A stretch of DNA of 64,000 nucleotides from Vreelandella zhaodongensis (lineage in GTDB: Bacteria > Pseudomonadota > Gammaproteobacteria > Pseudomonadales > Halomonadaceae), in assembly GCF_013415115.1 (NCBI RefSeq), contig NZ_JACCDD010000001.1, forward strand, positions 248,001 to 312,000, given 5' to 3'. The number at the start of each line of letters is the position of its first letter. Position 1 is the first letter of the stretch. This document shows, piece after piece, positions 60,473-64,000 of the stretch. The position numbers and the translations under genes were made by a program. The notes beneath the pieces are model-generated. The model saw only the letters and a program-made list of their open reading frames with translations. It was not told where the DNA came from and searched no databases.

Positions 60473-61651
60473 ATGTTCGAATTGGTAGATAACGCACCCT
60501 CGAGCAGTGCGGTCATCAAAGTAGTTGGTGTTGGCGGTGGCGGCGGTAATGCTGTTAACCATATGGTTGAAAGCAACATCGAAGGCGTCGAATTCATTTG
60601 CGCTAACACTGACGCTCAGGCGCTGAAGCGCGTATCCGCAAAAACTGTTTTACAGCTTGGCGGGGAGATCACTAAGGGGCTGGGGGCTGGTGCCAACCCT
60701 GAAGTAGGTCGCCAAGCCGCGATGGAAGACCGTGATCGCATCGCTGAGCTTTTGAATGGTGCGGACATGGTGTTTATCACTGCTGGCATGGGTGGTGGCA
60801 CAGGAACGGGGGGTGCTCCGGTTGTTGCTCAAGTCGCCAAAGAGCTGGGGATCTTGACGGTTGCTGTTGTTACGCGTCCCTTCCCGTTTGAAGGCCCGAA
60901 GCGCATGCGCGCAGCAGAGGAGGGGATGAAAGAACTCTCTGAGCATGTTGACTCGCTGATCACGATTCCAAACGAAAAGCTGCTCTCTGTGCTTGGCAAA
61001 AATGCCACGTTGTTAACCGCCTTTAGTGCTGCGAACGATGTGTTGCTAGGCGCAGTTCAGGGGATTGCAGAGCTGATAACGAGCCCTGGTATTATCAACG
61101 TCGACTTCGCTGACGTGCGTACGGTGATGTCAGAGATGGGTATGGCGATGATGGGCACTGGTGGGGCCACCGGTGAAAATCGCGCTAGGGAAGCAGCTGA
61201 AAAAGCCATTCGCAGTCCGTTGCTTGAAGATATCGATCTACATGGCGCGCGCGGCATTTTGGTTAATATTACAGCAGGTCCCGACCTATCCATTGGTGAG
61301 TTCAATGATGTGGGTGCCACCGTTCAAGAGTTCGCCTCTCAGGAAGCAACGATTGTCGTGGGTACCTCTATTGACATGGAAATGACCGATGAGCTGCGCG
61401 TCACTGTGGTGGCAGCCGGACTAGATGGAAATAAAGGGAAAGTAGCGGCGCGTGAGCCGGTTCGTCGTTCTGCTACGGACTCTTCTTCAGATTACCGCAA
61501 GCTGCAGCAGCCCACGGTAATGCGTCAGCAAGCTACGGCTCGCGCTGAAGCACCTGAGCCCGCAACCAAACCGCGCCCTGAAAAACGCCGCACACCAGAG
61601 GCTGATGACTATCTAGATATTCCTGCATTTTTGCGCCGTCAAGCGGATTAA
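60473..61651 (+). CDS. ftsZ: Cell division protein FtsZ (tubulin-like GTPase)
   Basis: Polymerises into the Z ring. The 392-aa protein has [15 protein letters not shown], the tubulin signature [15 protein letters not shown] (about residues 105-119), the T7-loop [11 protein letters not shown], a disordered Pro/Ala/Arg linker (about residues 320-375) and the C-terminal conserved peptide [15 protein letters not shown] that binds FtsA and ZipA. ATG 60473 has AGGAG upstream; the open frame extending into ftsA was rejected. Confidence 0.98.
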   Translation: MFELVDNAPSSSAVIKVVGVGGGGGNAVNHMVESNIEGVEFICANTDAQALKRVSAKTVLQLGGEITKGLGAGANPEVGRQAAMEDRDRIAELLNGADMVFITAGMGGGTGTGGAPVVAQVAKELGILTVAVVTRPFPFEGPKRMRAAEEGMKELSEHVDSLITIPNEKLLSVLGKNATLLTAFSAANDVLLGAVQGIAELITSPGIINVDFADVRTVMSEMGMAMMGTGGATGENRAREAAEKAIRSPLLEDIDLHGARGILVNITAGPDLSIGEFNDVGATVQEFASQEATIVVGTSIDMEMTDELRVTVVAAGLDGNKGKVAAREPVRRSATDSSSDYRKLQQPTVMRQQATARAEAPEPATKPRPEKRRTPEADDYLDIPAFLRRQAD

Positions 61652-61676
61652 CGGTGCTGCTGGAAAGTTCCCCGAG

Positions 61677-61719
61677 ACAGCAAACGATAGTTTTGTTGGT
61701 TAAAACGATCGTTTGCTGT
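61677..61719 (+). repeat. Long hairpin between ftsZ and lpxC
   Basis: Perfect 12-bp arms ACAGCAAACGAT (61677-61688) and ATCGTTTGCTGT (61708-61719), extended inward by GTTTT/AAAAC after one mismatch, giving 17 pairs around a short loop. No T-run follows (TAAAGTG), so it is not a standard terminator. The right arm also contains the short palindrome AACGATCGTT. Confidence 0.8.
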
Positions 61720-61812
61720 TAAAGTGAACACTGTTTGATAACCTTCATCCCCTCGCGGTATTAGTCGGCTCCCCTGCCGGTAACCGCCGTCATTAGAGTT
61801 CGACCACTGCTT

Positions 61813-62724
61813 ATGATCAGACAACGTACATTACAAAACGTCATTCGCGCCACTGGAGTGGGTCTGCACTCTGGTAAGAAAGTCCATTTAGCGTTGCGTC
61901 CGGCGCCAGCTAATACGGGTATCGTGTTTGTTAGAACCGACCTGGATCCTGTGGTGCATGTTCCCGCCCGTGCCGAGCTAGTAGAAGATACGATGCTTTG
62001 CACTGCACTTTCATACCAAGGTGTGAAAGTGGCAACGGTTGAGCATTTGATGTCGGCGTTTGCAGGGCTAGGTATCGACAATGCGTATGTCGATGTCAGT
62101 GCGCCTGAAGTACCTATCATGGATGGTAGTGCCAGCCCTTTTGTATTTTTAATTCAATCGGCGGGTATTCTCGAGCAGGATGCTGCTAAGAAGTTTATCC
62201 GAATTAAGCGCCGTATTACGGTGAGTGATGGCGATAAAGAAGCCGTGTTCTTACCGCATCAAGGGTTTAAAGTCTCTTTCAAGATAGATTTTGACCACCC
62301 CGTTTTTGAGCAACAAAAGCAAACGGCATTGATTGATTTCTCGACAACGTCTTTTGTTAAAGAGGTCTCCAGGGCGCGTACCTTTGGCTTTATGCGTGAT
62401 CTGGAATCCTTGCGTTCCAACAATCTTGCATTAGGTGGAAGCCTGGATAATGCAATTGTGCTAGACGACTATCGCATCGTGAACGAAGGTGGTCTGCGTT
62501 ACGACGATGAGTTTGTGAAGCACAAAGTTCTCGATGCTATCGGTGATCTATATCAGCTGGGCCATAGCTTGATTGGCGAATTTCGTGGTGTTAAATCCGG
62601 CCACGCGCTGAATAACCTGCTATGTCGTGAGCTTATGGCTCATCCCGATGCTTACGAAATTGTGACGTACGAAGATGAGAAGGCGATCGCGCCTATTTCT
62701 TACGCTGCACCCGCTATGGCATAA
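61813..62724 (+). CDS. lpxC: UDP-3-O-acyl-N-acetylglucosamine deacetylase LpxC
   Basis: Zinc enzyme at the committed step of lipid A synthesis. The 303-aa protein has [21 protein letters not shown], zinc-ligand [14 protein letters not shown], the catalytic Glu region [10 protein letters not shown] and the second zinc site [17 protein letters not shown]. The C-terminal tail YAAPAMA is Ala-rich; in E. coli a C-terminal hydrophobic/Ala tail is the FtsH degradation signal. The ribosome site is weak. A hairpin lies upstream at 61677-61719. Confidence 0.98.
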   Translation: MIRQRTLQNVIRATGVGLHSGKKVHLALRPAPANTGIVFVRTDLDPVVHVPARAELVEDTMLCTALSYQGVKVATVEHLMSAFAGLGIDNAYVDVSAPEVPIMDGSASPFVFLIQSAGILEQDAAKKFIRIKRRITVSDGDKEAVFLPHQGFKVSFKIDFDHPVFEQQKQTALIDFSTTSFVKEVSRARTFGFMRDLESLRSNNLALGGSLDNAIVLDDYRIVNEGGLRYDDEFVKHKVLDAIGDLYQLGHSLIGEFRGVKSGHALNNLLCRELMAHPDAYEIVTYEDEKAIAPISYAAPAMA

Positions 62725-62810
62725 AAAATATGGCGTAAAGAAAGGGTGTGTTAAAGCGTATAGGCAACTTACTAGAATATTGGTTGAAAAAACGAATTCG
62801 CGCCCCATCT

Positions 62811-62838
62811 ATAAAGCATCGCTTAAGCGATGCTTTAT
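62811..62838. terminator. Palindromic hairpin between convergent lpxC and dciA
   Basis: ATAAAGCATCGC (62811-62822) and GCGATGCTTTAT (62827-62838) form a perfect 12-bp stem around TTAA. The whole 28-base element is self-complementary. It lies 87 bases past lpxC and 18 bases past the dciA stop, a position that suits a two-way terminator; GCGTTTTA follows on the plus strand. Confidence 0.75.
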
Positions 62839-62855
62839 GCGTTTTATGGCAACCT

Positions 62856-63329
62856 TTATTGTTCATGTCCGTTACGCAGCGGGGCATGGGAGGCCAAGCG
62901 CTCTAAGGCGCCTTTAAGTGCAGGGTCATCGGTGTCCTTTGCGCATTCGGTTAAGGTTTTTGCTGCCCCTTCAGATAGTGTTCGCGTATAACGTTTGGGG
63001 CTTTCTATCGGTCGCACTGGACGCACCTTAAGTGTAAAGCCAGTGACACTCTCAAAGCCAGGTAGCTGGTGGAGTAGCGTGATTAATCGGGGCTGCTCGT
63101 AGCGAAGCCATGTTAACCAGCTTGCCTGACCACTAATAAGCGTCAAGCGACCGTCGCGAAACCCGCCTACGAAGATATGCTCGCGCATTTCCTCTGGAAG
63201 GTGAGCGCGTAAGTGCCGCTGCGCATGGTCAATCAAGCGGGAAAGGCGCATAAGCTGTCCAACGTCGCTAGACTTAGATAGCAGTTGGGTGATGGGCTGT
63301 GCGCGCGAACGCTTAACCTTTATACTCAT
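62856..63329 (-). CDS. dciA: DciA family replicative helicase loader (DUF721)
   Basis: DciA-type proteins load DnaB helicase in bacteria that lack DnaC or DnaI. The 157-aa protein starts MSIKVKRSRAQPITQLL, has the DUF721 core (about residues 10-105: LIDHAQRHLRAHLPEEMREHIFVGGFRDGRLTLISGQASWLTWLRYEQPRLITLL) and a flexible basic tail. I chose ATG 63329; 63 upstream codons in frame include the divergent region and were rejected. Location between lpxC and secA is as in Pseudomonas. Confidence 0.88.
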   Translation of the reverse strand: MSIKVKRSRAQPITQLLSKSSDVGQLMRLSRLIDHAQRHLRAHLPEEMREHIFVGGFRDGRLTLISGQASWLTWLRYEQPRLITLLHQLPGFESVTGFTLKVRPVRPIESPKRYTRTLSEGAAKTLTECAKDTDDPALKGALERLASHAPLRNGHEQ

Positions 63330-63439
63330 ATGCCTAAATTCCGAGATACCTGATAAACGTCGTAATGGCGAACAGAAGAATTCTATCTCGTTGTTGCCAC
63401 CTAAGAAGAGCCTAACACGCTCAGGAGCCAGCCCACAGT

Positions 63440-63808
63440 ATGTCATCAACGTTAGATGTTTTGTCTGCTTCGCCGAGGCGCCATCGTCGCCATGGCCTAG
63501 CGCGTTGGTGGCTGGCAAGCCTGTTGGTGGGCTGTTTGTTGCCCGCCAGCTTACATCCTTTAGATGCGCTTCGAGGCGGCGAGCGCAGCGTCATTATCTG
63601 TTTTTGGGTGCCCGCGATATTACGCGCTCAATCTCAATGGATTGCAAAAAAGCGCCGAGCGATGCGCCAGTGGGTGCAAACCCAGGTGAGTCAGCTTCCT
63701 GCCGTTTCATCTGGTTCTGGTTATTTTCCCTTCATTACGCTGCGTTTAATGACCACGATTGATATGCATGCGCCACGTGGTCCACCTGTTTTGCGGCCGA
63801 TTCGTTAA
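63440..63808 (+). CDS. Unrecognised small secretory protein upstream of secA; candidate SecM-like arrest peptide
   Basis: I do not recognise a family. The 122-aa product begins with a basic stretch (PRRHRRHGLARWW, residues 12-24) and a hydrophobic core (LASLLVGCLLPASL, residues 25-38), like a signal sequence. A basic, Trp-containing middle follows, and the end is HAPRGPPVLRPIR (residues 110-122). ORF position, size, a secretion signal and an Arg-Gly-Pro-Pro motif a few residues before the stop resemble SecM, whose stall site IRAGP is also near its C terminus, directly upstream of secA in E. coli. AGGAG (63423-63427) lies 12 bases before ATG 63440. The stop is 67 bases from secA. An overlapping frame (63289-63762) is a shadow. 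Confidence 0.7.
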   Translation: MSSTLDVLSASPRRHRRHGLARWWLASLLVGCLLPASLHPLDALRGGERSVIICFWVPAILRAQSQWIAKKRRAMRQWVQTQVSQLPAVSSGSGYFPFITLRLMTTIDMHAPRGPPVLRPIR

Positions 63809-63873
63809 GTTCAACTTTTATTCGCCTTATATACAGGGCGCACCTAGATGGCGCTCGTGAAGATCTGGAACTT
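63807..63873 (+). promoter_or_regulatory. Possible RNA structure over the secA ribosome-binding site
   Basis: AAGTTC (63807-63812, overlapping the stop of the upstream ORF) can pair with GAACTT (63868-63873), which covers part of the GGAA ribosome site and the bases just before the secA ATG (63876). Between them a six-pair hairpin GGGCGC/GCGCTC (63836-63841 with 63851-63856) can form. A ribosome paused near the end of the upstream ORF could open the outer stem. The outer stem is short, so it is only a candidate. Confidence 0.35.
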
Positions 63874-63875
63874 TC

Positions 63876-64000
63876 ATGATTAATAATTTGTTACGCAAAG
63901 TGGTTGGCTCTAAGAATGATCGCGATGTTAAGCGCATGCAAAAAAATGTACTCAGCGTTAACGCACTAGAGTCATCGTTAGAAGGGTTGAGTGATACTGA
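63876..64000 (+). CDS. secA: Preprotein translocase ATPase SecA, 3'-truncated by the window
   Basis: Motor ATPase that drives proteins through SecYEG. Only the first 41 codons are present: MINNLLRKVVGSKNDRDVKRMQ and then KNVLSVNALESSLEGLSDT, which align with the E. coli N terminus (MLIKLLTKVFGSRNDR... LSDEEL). The N-terminal amphipathic helix is the lipid-binding part. The ATG has only a weak GGAA ribosome site six bases upstream, compatible with translational control. Confidence 0.96.
   Translation, partial: MINNLLRKVVGSKNDRDVKRMQKNVLSVNALESSLEGLSDT

Noticed and set aside
63289..63762. 157-codon plus-strand frame overlapping dciA and the small ORF before secA
   Set aside because: It is antisense to dciA in its first part, has no ribosome site, and the 63440 frame alone carries the signal-like N terminus and the conserved-looking end.

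Overview
The window reads as a contiguous piece of a gammaproteobacterial chromosome, most likely from the Halomonas/Vreelandella group (Halomonadaceae). This placement is an inference. It rests on a Pseudomonas-like gene order (gatCAB-mreBCD-maf-rng-yhdP-tldD; mla-murA-hisGD; petABC-sspAB; rsmI-rnpB-dcw-lpxC-secA), GatCAB, a short-form HisG, a PVWY-type cytochrome b and DciA as helicase loader. The outer membrane lipid, Lpt, Mla, DolP and LpoA genes show a Gram-negative envelope. I saw no tRNA, rRNA, CRISPR array, insertion sequence, prophage or integron. Almost all DNA is coding, and most neighbours overlap by 1, 4 or 11 bases. Layout: 1-1182 holds the end of gpsA and sixA. 1272-4543 (minus) is gatCAB, ending in a clear terminator. 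4773-16726 (plus) is mreBCD, maf, rng, yhdP, tldD and pmbA, with darP inserted on the minus strand between tldD and pmbA. 16733-23932 (minus) runs kdsD-kdsC-lptCAB-rpoN-hpf-ptsN-rapZ-npr, joining Kdo synthesis, LPS export, sigma-54 and the nitrogen-related PTS. 24201-30977 (plus) is mlaFEDCB-ibaG-murA-hisG-hisD. 31030-33765 holds degS (minus), a Nif3-family gene with a tiny leader ORF, and zapG (minus). 33987-40350 (plus) is zapE, rplM-rpsI, the cytochrome bc1 operon petABC, and sspAB. 40440-43569 (minus) is lpoA-yraN-diaA-dolP. 43680-62724 (plus) is rsmI, the RNase P RNA gene, and the division/cell-wall cluster rsmH-ftsLI-murEF-mraY-murD-ftsW-murGC-ddlB-ftsQAZ-lpxC, without mraZ. 62856-64000 holds dciA (minus), an unrecognised 122-codon ORF and the start of secA. 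The genes form an envelope-growth region: MreBCD and the dcw proteins build and divide the cell wall, LpoA activates a peptidoglycan synthase, MurA/B-type precursor steps, LpxC and KdsCD make LPS parts, Lpt and Mla move lipids, and DegS senses envelope stress. SixA at the left end and NPr/EIIANtr in the middle are linked by known biochemistry. The most interesting object is the small ORF directly upstream of secA (63440-63808). It has a signal-sequence-like N terminus and ends in HAPRGPPVLRPIR, with RNA pairings possible over the secA start. It looks like an independent SecM-type force-sensing arrest peptide. Other points worth checking are three sigma-54-like promoter sites (before mreB, rpoN itself and rplM), a possible AUU start codon for mreC, an 11-codon leader ORF coupled to the Nif3 gene, a hexanucleotide repeat that multiplies the gatB stop codon, and a long hairpin between ftsZ and lpxC.
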